DNA of 38,606 nt from an uncultured Oscillospiraceae bacterium (lineage in GTDB: Bacteria > Bacillota > Clostridia > Oscillospirales > Oscillospiraceae). Positions 14,849 to 22,555 of this stretch are shown one piece after another; the first letter of the stretch is position 1; each line of letters begins with the position of its first letter. Where the stretch lies: contig CAAFLE010000097.1 of NCBI GenBank assembly GCA_900763675.1, positions 1 to 38,606 of the forward strand, in the 5' to 3' direction. Below the pieces are notes generated by a model, which saw only the letters and a program-made list of their open reading frames with translations, had not been told where the DNA came from and made no database searches. A program made the translations under genes and the position numbers.

Positions 14849-15874
14849 TCAGACGACGCGGTTGGGAGCGGCTTCCCCGGCGAGGACGCGGGAGAGCTGG
14901 CGGAGCATGATCTCGACGGAGTTGGCAAAGGCGTCTACGGTCGTGCCGGCGATGTGCGGCGTGAGCGTGACGTTGTCGAGCGTGAGCAGGGGAGAATCCG
15001 CCGGAAGCGGCTCGGTATCAAAAACGTCGATCGCCGCGCCGCCGATGCGGTGGGAGCGCAGCGCGTCGACGAGCGCCGTCGTGTCCACTAGCCCGGCGCG
15101 GGCGCAGTTGATGAGGATGGCGTTTTTCTTCATCATGGCAAGCTCGTCCGTGCCGATGAGCGCGGACTGTCCCGCCTCGTGGCGCATATGGATGGTGATG
15201 AAGTCCGAGGATCTGAGCAACTCCTCCTTGGACACCGGCTCGCAGCCGCGCTTTTCGATCTCCTCCGGGGAGAGAAAAATGTCACAGCCGAGAATGCGGC
15301 AGCCGAAGCCCTTCAGCCGGGCGGCGACCATCGTGCCGATCTTGCCGACGCCGATGATACCGACCGTGCAGCGGCACATATCGCGGTTCATCATAATATT
15401 CGGGAACATCTTGACCCACTTGCCCTGCACGAGCGCGGCGTGCGCCCGGGCGATGTTGCGCATTTCGCAGATCATCAGCGCCGCGACGAGATCGGCGACG
15501 GCGGTGGAGTTGCGCCCTTCGGCGTTGTATACGGCAATGCCGCGCTCGCGGCAGAGGGCAAGGTTGACGTTCTCCGTGCCGGTGCGCAGCACGCCGACGA
15601 TCTTCACGTTCGGCGCGGCGTCCAGCACCGCCTCGTTCACGGGCGCGACGTGCGTCACGAGAATGTCCGCTTCGCGCACCGCTTCGAGCAGCTCCGCGCT
15701 CACGGCGCACGCTTCCGCGCCGTGCAGCTCGGCGGTGCGCTCGCACACCGTAAGAGACTTGATGTCCGTCAGCGCCTTTTCCGTGTAGAGCGTCACGTCG
15801 CAGCCGGGGAGCTTTTTCATGTACTGCATGAGCATTTCCGGCACGCCGGCGTCACAGATGCATACGACTTTCAT
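14849..15874 (-). CDS. D-isomer-specific 2-hydroxyacid dehydrogenase family protein
   Basis: A 341-residue NAD-dependent dehydrogenase that interconverts a 2-hydroxyacid and a 2-oxoacid. The catalytic domain brackets a Rossmann fold with GVGKIG (175-180). The catalytic triad is present: R259 (INCARAG), E288 (VFDTEPLP) and H307 (LTPHIAGT). RTGTENV near residue 100 binds the substrate carboxylate. Its start overlaps the kinase stop by 4 bp (ATGA). It is the last gene of the sulfotransferase operon. The N-terminal domain is close in style to phosphoglycerate- and erythronate-type enzymes, but the substrate cannot be read from sequence. With the aldolase and kinase it suggests handling of a small sugar-acid or phosphorylated fragment. 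Confidence 0.88.
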   Translation of the reverse strand: MKVVCICDAGVPEMLMQYMKKLPGCDVTLYTEKALTDIKSLTVCERTAELHGAEACAVSAELLEAVREADILVTHVAPVNEAVLDAAPNVKIVGVLRTGTENVNLALCRERGIAVYNAEGRNSTAVADLVAALMICEMRNIARAHAALVQGKWVKMFPNIMMNRDMCRCTVGIIGVGKIGTMVAARLKGFGCRILGCDIFLSPEEIEKRGCEPVSKEELLRSSDFITIHMRHEAGQSALIGTDELAMMKKNAILINCARAGLVDTTALVDALRSHRIGGAAIDVFDTEPLPADSPLLTLDNVTLTPHIAGTTVDAFANSVEIMLRQLSRVLAGEAAPNRVV

Positions 15875-16704
15875 ATGTTCGTCTCCTCTTCTTCCACGCC
15901 GTATTTTTCAATGAGAGCGCGGATGGTTTTTGTGAGATACGGTTCTTCAAACGCGATGCTCCAGTGCCGCCGCAGCAAAAGCGCCGCCAGACGGTAGCGG
16001 TCGATCTCCTCCGCGCTGAGCGGGGAAAGCTTCTGGTATTCCTTGAAAAACGCCTTTCCGATCGACCCGCGGATGGCGGAAAAGAGCGCGATCTTCGCTT
16101 TGCTTGCCTCCGGAAACAGCTCCGCCTCGGAGAAGAAAAACTCCATGAGCGCCTCCTCCACGGCGCGGCTGCCGCGGGCGGCGGTCATCCAGTCGATGAT
16201 CTTGCAATCGCCGGACTTGTCCACGAGGACGTTGCCCGTGTGGAAATCGAGATGCAACACCGTGTCCTCGTCCGGGAGCGAGCGGAGATACGCCGCGCAG
16301 CGCTTCTTTTCCTCCGGCGAGAGAAACGCCATGCATTCCTCCTCCAGAATGGCGAGACAGACCTCGCGCACGTCGTCCAGCTCCCGCGTGCGCTTTTCCT
16401 GCACGCGGACGTGGCAGCGGGCAAGGTCCTTGCCCGCCCGGAAGAGATACGTCGGGTCCTTTCCCGGCATATCGTTCTGCGAAACGCCGTCGATGAAGTC
16501 CATCAGAAAGCCGAACCGGCCGTCGCGCTCGACCATGCCGTAGACCTGCATCCCCGTGCAGCCAAGCGACGCGGCGACCTTTGTGTTTTCGTACTCCTTT
16601 TCGGCGTACTCTCTCGGATAGTCCGGGAAAAACAGCTTCAGCAGCTTCCCGTCCTCTGTGCGGAATACCTCCGCCGATCTGCCCCGCGCAAAATGCTCGC
16701 CCAT
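15871..16704 (-). CDS. Aminoglycoside-phosphotransferase-fold kinase
   Basis: A 277-residue small-molecule kinase of the APH/choline kinase fold. The N-lobe carries a short glycine-containing loop (ARGRSAEVFR) and a K-L-F strand. The catalytic loop is HLDFHTGNVLV with D153 as base and N158, and the metal ligand is D171 in IIDW. The acidic C-terminal lobe fits TIGR02172-like proteins of Firmicutes. GGAGGATACGGC precedes the ATG at 16704. It sits 17 bp after the aldolase and overlaps the dehydrogenase start by 4 bp. The fold also includes methylthioribose, fructosamine and homoserine kinases, so the substrate is open. An antibiotic-resistance role is unlikely given the operon. Confidence 0.8.
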   Translation of the reverse strand: MGEHFARGRSAEVFRTEDGKLLKLFFPDYPREYAEKEYENTKVAASLGCTGMQVYGMVERDGRFGFLMDFIDGVSQNDMPGKDPTYLFRAGKDLARCHVRVQEKRTRELDDVREVCLAILEEECMAFLSPEEKKRCAAYLRSLPDEDTVLHLDFHTGNVLVDKSGDCKIIDWMTAARGSRAVEEALMEFFFSEAELFPEASKAKIALFSAIRGSIGKAFFKEYQKLSPLSAEEIDRYRLAALLLRRHWSIAFEEPYLTKTIRALIEKYGVEEEETNI

Positions 16705-16721
16705 GCCGTATCCTCCAGACG

Positions 16722-17807
16722 TTATTTTTCCGCTGTGAGTATTTTCTCCGCGGCTTTCTCGGCGGCGAGCGCGGCGGCGAGCGCCGTTTCCAGCTCCGCC
16801 GCGACCGCGGTAAAGCCGTGGTTTGCCATGATGCAGAGATCGTGACCGCGCAGTACGTCCGCCGCGTTCTTCGCGAGCTTTTTCGAGCCGCTTACGCCGT
16901 AGAGAGCGCAGGGTGCTTCCAGCTCCGGCGTGTGCAGACTCTCCCGGCAGGCGGCGAACGTTTGCAGCGCCGCGGAGTGCGTGTGGATCACGGCGCGGAC
17001 GTCGGGGCGCTGCGCATAAACGAGCCGGTGCATCTCCCGCTCGCTGGACGGGCGCTGCCCGGCGGGGAAGCCGCCGTCGGCAACGCGCACCTCCACGATG
17101 TCCTCCGGACGGATGCGGTCGTAATCCACGCCCGAAGGCGTGATGAGAAAGCGGTTTTCGTCGATCCGCGCCGACACGTTGCCCCATGTCGCCTGAATGA
17201 GCCGGTATTCCGCGAGCTTTTTCCCGTAGGCGATGACCGCCTCGCGCAGCGCGAGATCGGAAACCTCCCGCACCTCCGGTGCGGGGACGCCGCCCTTCGC
17301 CGCTTCGAGCGACGGGCGGGAGTATTTCTTCTCATAGACCGAATGCTCCAGAAGGCAGAGCGGCGCAGAAAGCGGTCTCGGCTTCCCGATGCGGCGCGAG
17401 AGCAGCGCCGTCATGCACAGCTTTTCGAGCAGGATGCACGCGGCGATGAGTTCATTTTCAAACCGCCCGGTCACGACAAAGCCGCAGTCCGGCACGATGC
17501 ACGCCGCCGCGCCGCGGCGCGGCTTAGCGGAAACCGGCACGCGCACGCCGAACATCTGCGCGGCGTCGTCCGTGGCGGCGCGGAGCGCGTGAGGCTGCCG
17601 GGCAAATTCCCGCGAATACCGCCCGGCGGTGAAGATCGCCATGGGCGCGGCAATTTCGGAGAAGAGCGCCGGTTCTGCGCTGTTTCCGCCGGCGTCAAGA
17701 ACCACGCCGGGCGCGGGCGAAAGGAGCGTTTCCCCGTTCCAAAGCCCCAGCGCCTCCAGCCGGGCGCGGACGGAGGCAAAGCGCTCGCCCGCCGGTCGAT
17801 TTGTCAT
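16722..17807 (-). CDS. Tandem class II aldolase/adducin-domain protein
   Basis: A 361-residue protein with a complete class II aldolase domain in its C-terminal half (about 185-361). It shows GN at 209-210, TPSG (223-226), the catalytic glutamate E256 in SSEREMH, and zinc ligands H275, H277 (IHTHS) and H330 (ANHG). The N-terminal half (about 15-160) resembles a second, degenerate copy: CIVPDCGFVVTGRFENELIA mirrors the LCIMANHGFTAVAAELETAL segment but lacks histidines. The ATG at 17807 follows the permease stop by 14 bp with only a weak AAGGCGGT site; an earlier start inside the permease gene cannot be excluded. It should cleave or epimerise a sugar phosphate. Confidence 0.82.
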   Translation of the reverse strand: MTNRPAGERFASVRARLEALGLWNGETLLSPAPGVVLDAGGNSAEPALFSEIAAPMAIFTAGRYSREFARQPHALRAATDDAAQMFGVRVPVSAKPRRGAAACIVPDCGFVVTGRFENELIAACILLEKLCMTALLSRRIGKPRPLSAPLCLLEHSVYEKKYSRPSLEAAKGGVPAPEVREVSDLALREAVIAYGKKLAEYRLIQATWGNVSARIDENRFLITPSGVDYDRIRPEDIVEVRVADGGFPAGQRPSSEREMHRLVYAQRPDVRAVIHTHSAALQTFAACRESLHTPELEAPCALYGVSGSKKLAKNAADVLRGHDLCIMANHGFTAVAAELETALAAALAAEKAAEKILTAEK

Positions 17808-17821
17808 TGGCTGCACCGCCT

Positions 17822-18574
17822 TTATCCCAGATAGTGAATGAGACTGTAGAGATTGAGCGCGATAATAAGTACGCCGACGATGGCAAGCAGCGGGCGGACG
17901 GGGATCTTTTTGCAGATCCACGCCGCGAGCGGCGCGGCGCATACGCCGCCGACGATCAGACCGAGGATCGTCTGCCAGTAGGACGTAAAGTCGCGGATGA
18001 GGACGACAAACGTCGTCGTCTCGGCGACGGTCACGAGAAATTCGGCGGTATTCACCGTGCCGATGGTCTTTTTTACGTCGTGACCGACGGCGAGCATCGT
18101 AGATGTGACGACCGGACCCCAGCCGCCGCCCCCGGTGGCGTCGAGAAAGCCGCCGGCAAGACCGAGCGGATAAATGCCCTTACCGATGTGGCGCGCCTTG
18201 TGGCGCTTCTGGAACGCCTTGCGGAGAATGACGGCGCCCATGACGATCAGATACACGTCGATGAACGGTTCGAGAGAGTCGCCGGCGCTCGTAAGGAACC
18301 ACGCGCCGATCACGCCGCCGATCACGCCGGGGATCGCCAGATGGAGAAAGAGCGACTTATCGACGTTTTTGAGCTTGATGTGGGAAAGACCGGACGCAAG
18401 CGTCGTCGGCACCTCCGCCACGTGGACGACGGCGCTTGCAAGCGCCGAGGGGAGACCTGCCACGGTTTTGAGAAATGTCCGGCAACTCACGCCGTATGCC
18501 ATGCCGAGCGTGCCGTCGATGATCTGCGCGGCAAAGCCGATGAGAATGAAAAGAAAGAAGCGTCCCCAATTCAC
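17822..18574 (-). CDS. TauE/SafE-family permease
   Basis: A 250-residue membrane protein of the TauE/SafE (DUF81) family, with about seven to eight hydrophobic helices and the two family repeats, here marked by QIIDGTLGMAYGV near the N-terminus and GFLDATGGGGWGPV in the middle. Family members move sulfite, sulfoacetate, sulfate or other small organic anions. It overlaps the cysNC stop by 4 bp (ATGA), and the aldolase follows within 14 bp. Position next to the sulfate-activating enzymes suggests that it carries sulfate in, or sulfite or a sulfonated product out; direction is not evident from sequence. Confidence 0.9.
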   Translation of the reverse strand: MNWGRFFLFILIGFAAQIIDGTLGMAYGVSCRTFLKTVAGLPSALASAVVHVAEVPTTLASGLSHIKLKNVDKSLFLHLAIPGVIGGVIGAWFLTSAGDSLEPFIDVYLIVMGAVILRKAFQKRHKARHIGKGIYPLGLAGGFLDATGGGGWGPVVTSTMLAVGHDVKKTIGTVNTAEFLVTVAETTTFVVLIRDFTSYWQTILGLIVGGVCAAPLAAWICKKIPVRPLLAIVGVLIIALNLYSLIHYLG

Positions 18575-20460
18575 AGTGCCTTTTCTCCTTCCAGACGGTC
18601 AAGGATCGCGTCGGTGAGCCGGTCTACGCACTCCTCCTCGCTGAGAAGGTCGGTGTCGAGGACAAGCTCGGCGTCCGCCGGCTCTTCATAGGGAGAGTCT
18701 ATGCCGGTGAAGGAGCGAATTTTTCCCTCCAGCGCCTTCTGGTAGAGCTTTTTCGGATCGCGCTGCTTGCAGCTTTCGAGCGACGCCCGTACCCAGACTT
18801 CGAGAAAGCGCCCGTCGGCAATGCGCCGCGCTTCGGCGCGTCCCGCGGCAAACGGGGAGATGAACGTGCAGAGCGTTACAAGCCCCGCGTCGCGGAAAAG
18901 CCCCGCGACCTCGGCGGCGCGGCGGATGTTCTCCGTGCGGTCATCATCGGAAAAGCCGAGATCGCCGCAGAGACCGCGGCGCAGCTTGTCGCCGTCGAGC
19001 ATATACGCCGCGACGCCCTTTTCGCAAAGCCGCCGCTCGACCTCCTGCGCGATGGTCGTTTTGCCCGCGCCGGAAAGCCCGGTCATCCAAACGACGAGAC
19101 CGCGCCGCCCGGTAAGCTCCTCGCGCTCGGCGCAGGTCATCGCTTCCGCCGACCAGCGGATGTTGCGCTTGTCGTAATCGTCGGAGAGCAGCGCTTCGGT
19201 GACGATGCCGCCGCCGGCGATCTCGTAATCGTCCACGATGACGAACCGGCGCGTGCCGTCGCAGCCGGAGTCGGCGGTATCGAACGCCGTCGGGCGGTCG
19301 AGCCGGAGAACGATTTCGGCGACCTCGTTTTTCTGTACCTCGCTGCGCTCCACACTGTCCAGCTCCGAGGCGTCTACGACGCGGAGGATCGTCTCCAGCC
19401 GCATTTCGACTTTGGCGGTGCCGCACTTGAAATGATAGCGCTTGCCGGGACGCAGCGGCTCCTTGCCGAGCCAGAATACGTTTGCCCGCAGCCGCACGCC
19501 GACGAACGGCGCTTCCTCGCTTTCGAGACACGCGATCTCGCCGCGGCGGACGAAGATTTGCTCGGTCATGGTAAAGCCGGCGGCGTCTCCGGCGATGAAT
19601 TTTTCCGGCGTGGGCGCGGAGAACACCTCAAGCGAGGCGACGGTCGTTTTCTTGCCCGAGGGATAGAATACGATCTTATCGCCCTTGCGGAGACTTCCGG
19701 CTTCGAGCGTTCCGGCGACAATGCGCCGCTCGTCGCCGCCGCCGGTGAATTTGTAAACCCCCTGCACCGGCATACGCAGCGGACGGTTTTCCGGACTCGG
19801 CACGGGGACGAAGGCGTCCATCTGCTCGAGGACTGTGGGACCGAAGTACCACGGCGTGCGCTCGCTGCGCAGGGCGATATTGTCGCCCTCCATGCCGCTC
19901 ACGGGGATAAACGCCGCGGGCGTGATGTGTATCTTGGAAAGAAACTCCGTGAACTCCGTGACGATGGCGCGGTAGACCTCCTCGGAATAGCCGACGAGAT
20001 CCATTTTGTTCACCAGCACCGCCACCTGCCGGATGCCGAGCATCGAAAGGAAATAGCCGTGGCGGCGGGTGTTCTCCTCCACGCCGCGGGCGGCGTCGAT
20101 GACCATGAGCGCCGCCTCGGCGCGGGACGCGCCGGTGACCATGTTTTTGAGAAATTCGATGTGACCGGGCGCGTCGATGATGATGTACCGGCGCTTGTCG
20201 GATTTGAAGAAGCAGCGGGCGGTGTCGATGGTGATGCCCTGATCCTGCTCATTGTGCAGCGCGTCGAGCAGGAAAGCATACTCAAAGGGCTTGGAGTTGC
20301 GGCGGCAGTTTTCGCGGATGGACTCGAGCTTGCCCTTCGGCAGCGCTCCGGCATCGGCAAGCAGCCGCCCGATCACGGTGGATTTGCCGTGGTCTACGTG
20401 ACCGACGGTGACGATATTCAAAAGCTCTTCGTTTTCCAAAACGTTCATAGTCTCTGCCAT
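18571..20460 (-). CDS. cysNC: Bifunctional sulfate adenylyltransferase subunit 1 / APS kinase (CysN-CysC fusion)
   Basis: A 629-residue fusion that, with CysD, turns sulfate and ATP into APS and then PAPS. The N-terminal GTPase drives sulfate adenylation: GHVDHGKST (20-28), the DAPGH motif (96-100) and NKMD (151-154), followed by EF-Tu-like beta-barrels (about 225-435). The C-terminal APS kinase has its P-loop GLSGAGKT (461-468), DGD at 489-491 and FISPFAAGRAEAR with the conserved Ser535. The layout equals that of NodQ. Its ATG shares bases with the cysD TAA (TAATG). Both catalytic modules look intact, so PAPS should be the end product. Confidence 0.96.
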   Translation of the reverse strand: MAETMNVLENEELLNIVTVGHVDHGKSTVIGRLLADAGALPKGKLESIRENCRRNSKPFEYAFLLDALHNEQDQGITIDTARCFFKSDKRRYIIIDAPGHIEFLKNMVTGASRAEAALMVIDAARGVEENTRRHGYFLSMLGIRQVAVLVNKMDLVGYSEEVYRAIVTEFTEFLSKIHITPAAFIPVSGMEGDNIALRSERTPWYFGPTVLEQMDAFVPVPSPENRPLRMPVQGVYKFTGGGDERRIVAGTLEAGSLRKGDKIVFYPSGKKTTVASLEVFSAPTPEKFIAGDAAGFTMTEQIFVRRGEIACLESEEAPFVGVRLRANVFWLGKEPLRPGKRYHFKCGTAKVEMRLETILRVVDASELDSVERSEVQKNEVAEIVLRLDRPTAFDTADSGCDGTRRFVIVDDYEIAGGGIVTEALLSDDYDKRNIRWSAEAMTCAEREELTGRRGLVVWMTGLSGAGKTTIAQEVERRLCEKGVAAYMLDGDKLRRGLCGDLGFSDDDRTENIRRAAEVAGLFRDAGLVTLCTFISPFAAGRAEARRIADGRFLEVWVRASLESCKQRDPKKLYQKALEGKIRSFTGIDSPYEEPADAELVLDTDLLSEEECVDRLTDAILDRLEGEKAL

Positions 20461-21344
20461 TACATATACCCTCCCCGGCGCAGCGTTTCCAGTCCGCCGC
20501 CGTCCTCGGCGTCCTGGGCGCGGCCGCTGCGCTCGGCAATGTTGGAAAGAGCGCCGGTGCGCAGCTCCTCAATGATCTCGCGGACGTTCCGGCTCTCAGA
20601 TTGAATGGGCTTCGTGCAGGGAGCGCAGCCGAGCGAGCGGTAGCGCGTGCCGTCGCCCTGGTTGTAGTAGAGCGACACGGTGGGGATGTGTTCGCGCTCG
20701 ATGTACTCCCAGACGTTCAGCTCCGTCCAGTCGAGCAGGGGGTGGATGCGCACGTGTGTGCCGGGGGCGAAATCCGTTTTGAACTGGTTCCAGAACTCCG
20801 GCGGCTGATCGTCGAGATCCCAGTCGTTGTGCTTGTCGCGGGGCGAGAAATACCGCTCCTTGCTGCGCGAGCCTTCCTCGTCGGCGCGGGCGCCGACGAT
20901 AACGCCGGTGTAGGCGTCGGTGTTCGTGTCGCGCTCGTATTTGCCGGTTTGCAGATTGAGCCGGTAGCGGGGCCATGAGCCGTCGAGCGTGTGGGTGAGG
21001 GCTTCGGTCTTGAGACGGCGGCAGCACTCGACACGCGAGCAGGCGCCGTCCGGGAACGTCTCATGGTTTTCCAACGCCTCGCGGTTTTCGCCGTAGACCA
21101 TGTACAGCCCGTATTCCATCGCGAGCTTGTCGCGGTATTCGATCATTTCGGGAATCTTATAGTGCGTGTCGATGTGGACGAGCGGGAACGGCACGTGACC
21201 GTAAAACGCCTTGCGGGCGAGCCAGAGAAGAACGGTCGAGTCCTTGCCGATGCTCCAGAGCATACAGAGATTGCCGAACGCGGCGTATGCCTCGCGCAGA
21301 ATGTGAACGCTTTTGCTTTCCAGTTTGTCGAGATGATCTCTCAT
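20460..21344 (-). CDS. cysD: Sulfate adenylyltransferase subunit 2 (CysD)
   Basis: A 294-residue ATP pyrophosphatase-type subunit that forms APS from sulfate and ATP, powered by its CysN partner. The PP-loop reads SIGKDST (31-37), followed by the family segments VHIDTHYKIPEMIEYRD, CCRRLKTEAL, GARADEEGSRSKER and LGCAPCTKPI. The usual first serine-glycine of SGGKDS is shifted to SIGKDS, which is normal for CysD. Its start overlaps the sulfotransferase stop by 4 bp, and its stop overlaps cysNC. No cysH, cysJI or sat-type reductase lies near, which separates this locus from assimilatory sulfate reduction clusters. Confidence 0.96.
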   Translation of the reverse strand: MRDHLDKLESKSVHILREAYAAFGNLCMLWSIGKDSTVLLWLARKAFYGHVPFPLVHIDTHYKIPEMIEYRDKLAMEYGLYMVYGENREALENHETFPDGACSRVECCRRLKTEALTHTLDGSWPRYRLNLQTGKYERDTNTDAYTGVIVGARADEEGSRSKERYFSPRDKHNDWDLDDQPPEFWNQFKTDFAPGTHVRIHPLLDWTELNVWEYIEREHIPTVSLYYNQGDGTRYRSLGCAPCTKPIQSESRNVREIIEELRTGALSNIAERSGRAQDAEDGGGLETLRRGGYM

Positions 21345-22465
21345 ACGGTTTCAACCTCCCGCATTTCGTAGCCATAATGCTCCATGTAAAACCCGAGCTT
21401 CGCATTGATCTTGCGCACGAGCCGGGGCGAAATGTCAAATTTATTCTTCTGGTACCCGCGCTGGGAATCGACGTATGCCTGAAACCGCGGCGCGGCGGCG
21501 TCAAAGCCGGAAAGCTCCAGCCGCCGGTAAATGTCGCGCAGCGTATCGACCGGGGCGCGGCAGAAGTCGGTGTACGCGATGTCCGCATACCGGTTTTTCG
21601 GGAAGAACCCCTCCAGCTCGAAAAGCTCCCGGTACATCCGCTCGAAGATGTCGATGACGGTGTCTTCCATCCGCTCTTCAATGTTGTCCGGCTCCTCGGT
21701 CAGGCGGAGCGAGTCCATCTCCGTGCGGAACATATGGATCGTCGAACGGATGGTTTTGTAGGGATCACGGTGGATGTTGATGAACCGGGCGTCCGGGTAC
21801 ATCCCCCACAGCTCGCGGATGCGGGCGGTGTTGTCCGGGCTTTTGAGAATGAGCTGCTTTCCCTTTTTGATGTAGGTGAGCTTGCGCACGGCGTAGTCGT
21901 AGCTGCGCTCCCAGCGCCGCAGCGCTTCAACGGGCAGGTCGCTTACAAAAGCGCCCTTGATGTACTCTTTATAATTTTCCGGGAACGCGATCATGTGGAT
22001 GATCGAGTACGGCGAGATCGTCAGCACGCCGAACGTCTCCTCCATCGGGAGATCGAGCGAGTACTGGACGTTGTCCTGCGGCCGGCCGTTCTGGATGCCC
22101 TTTTCAATCGGCGGCTGGATGAGCCTGCCGAGCAGCAGAGAATAGGGCAGTCCAATCGTATTCACCGGGTCGAACCAGCCGAACTGCTCGTCGCGGGAGA
22201 GGACGTTCTGCAAATACGTCGTGCCGCTGCGCCAGTGACCGAGAATGAAGATGGGGTCCTTTTCAATCTTCGTTTCGCGGATGCGCTTCCGGTAGATGAG
22301 CGATTCGGCGGCGGCGGCGGGCGCGAGCGCGAGCGCGGCCGCGGAGATGTACAGCGCCTGCGGCACGCGGTCGCGGGCGATATGGAAGTGGTTTTCTTCC
22401 AGCAGACGCAGCCAGTTGTCGAGCCGGCAGGTCATAAGAAAATGTCCGGAGTTTAAAGCTTTCAC
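21341..22465 (-). CDS. PAPS-dependent sulfotransferase
   Basis: A 374-residue sulfotransferase (Sulfotransfer_3-like) that moves the sulfonate group from PAPS to a hydroxyl or amine. The 5'-phosphosulfate loop is LGHWRSGTT (75-83) and the 3'-phosphate site is INIHRDPYKTIRST (R233, S241); LKSPDNTARI near 207-216 is also typical. Residues 37-58 are hydrophobic and may dock to the membrane. I prefer GTG at 22465 because AAGGAG lies 7 bases before it; the ATG at 22495 has no ribosome site. It is the first gene of the operon and directly precedes cysD. The acceptor is unknown: candidates are a lipid, glycan, or a steroid/bile acid from the host. Confidence 0.9.
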   Translation of the reverse strand: MKALNSGHFLMTCRLDNWLRLLEENHFHIARDRVPQALYISAAALALAPAAAAESLIYRKRIRETKIEKDPIFILGHWRSGTTYLQNVLSRDEQFGWFDPVNTIGLPYSLLLGRLIQPPIEKGIQNGRPQDNVQYSLDLPMEETFGVLTISPYSIIHMIAFPENYKEYIKGAFVSDLPVEALRRWERSYDYAVRKLTYIKKGKQLILKSPDNTARIRELWGMYPDARFINIHRDPYKTIRSTIHMFRTEMDSLRLTEEPDNIEERMEDTVIDIFERMYRELFELEGFFPKNRYADIAYTDFCRAPVDTLRDIYRRLELSGFDAAAPRFQAYVDSQRGYQKNKFDISPRLVRKINAKLGFYMEHYGYEMREVETV

Positions 22466-22490
22466 GGGTCGGCTCCTTAATGCATAAAAA

Positions 22491-22520
22491 ATCATAAATA
22501 AAATAGCAGAGGAATGTGAA
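22491..22520 (-). promoter_or_regulatory. Possible promoter of the sulfotransferase operon
   Basis: TTCACA (22520-22515), 18 bases, TATGAT (22496-22491). The -35 element lies in the loop and 3' arm of the preceding terminator. The match is moderate, and the 5' leader would be only about 20 bases. Confidence 0.35.
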
Positions 22521-22543
22521 CTCTACGTGAAACACTCCTCTGC
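22506..22543 (-). terminator. Terminator after the two-component system
   Basis: A 12-bp stem (GCAGAGGAGTGT with ACATTCCTCTGC, one G-U pair) with a 14-base loop is followed by TATTTTATTTATG on the minus strand, 12 bp after the kinase stop. The U-tract is interrupted, so termination may be partial. Confidence 0.65.
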
Positions 22544-22555
22544 CGGATGGCTTTT

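Noticed and set aside
15871..16704. Antibiotic resistance phosphotransferase
   Set aside because: The fold fits, but the gene is buried in a metabolic operon and lacks specific similarity to aminoglycoside enzymes that I could recognise.
18571..21344. Assimilatory sulfate reduction cluster
   Set aside because: No PAPS/APS reductase, sulfite reductase or sulfate ABC transporter is present, while a sulfotransferase leads the operon.
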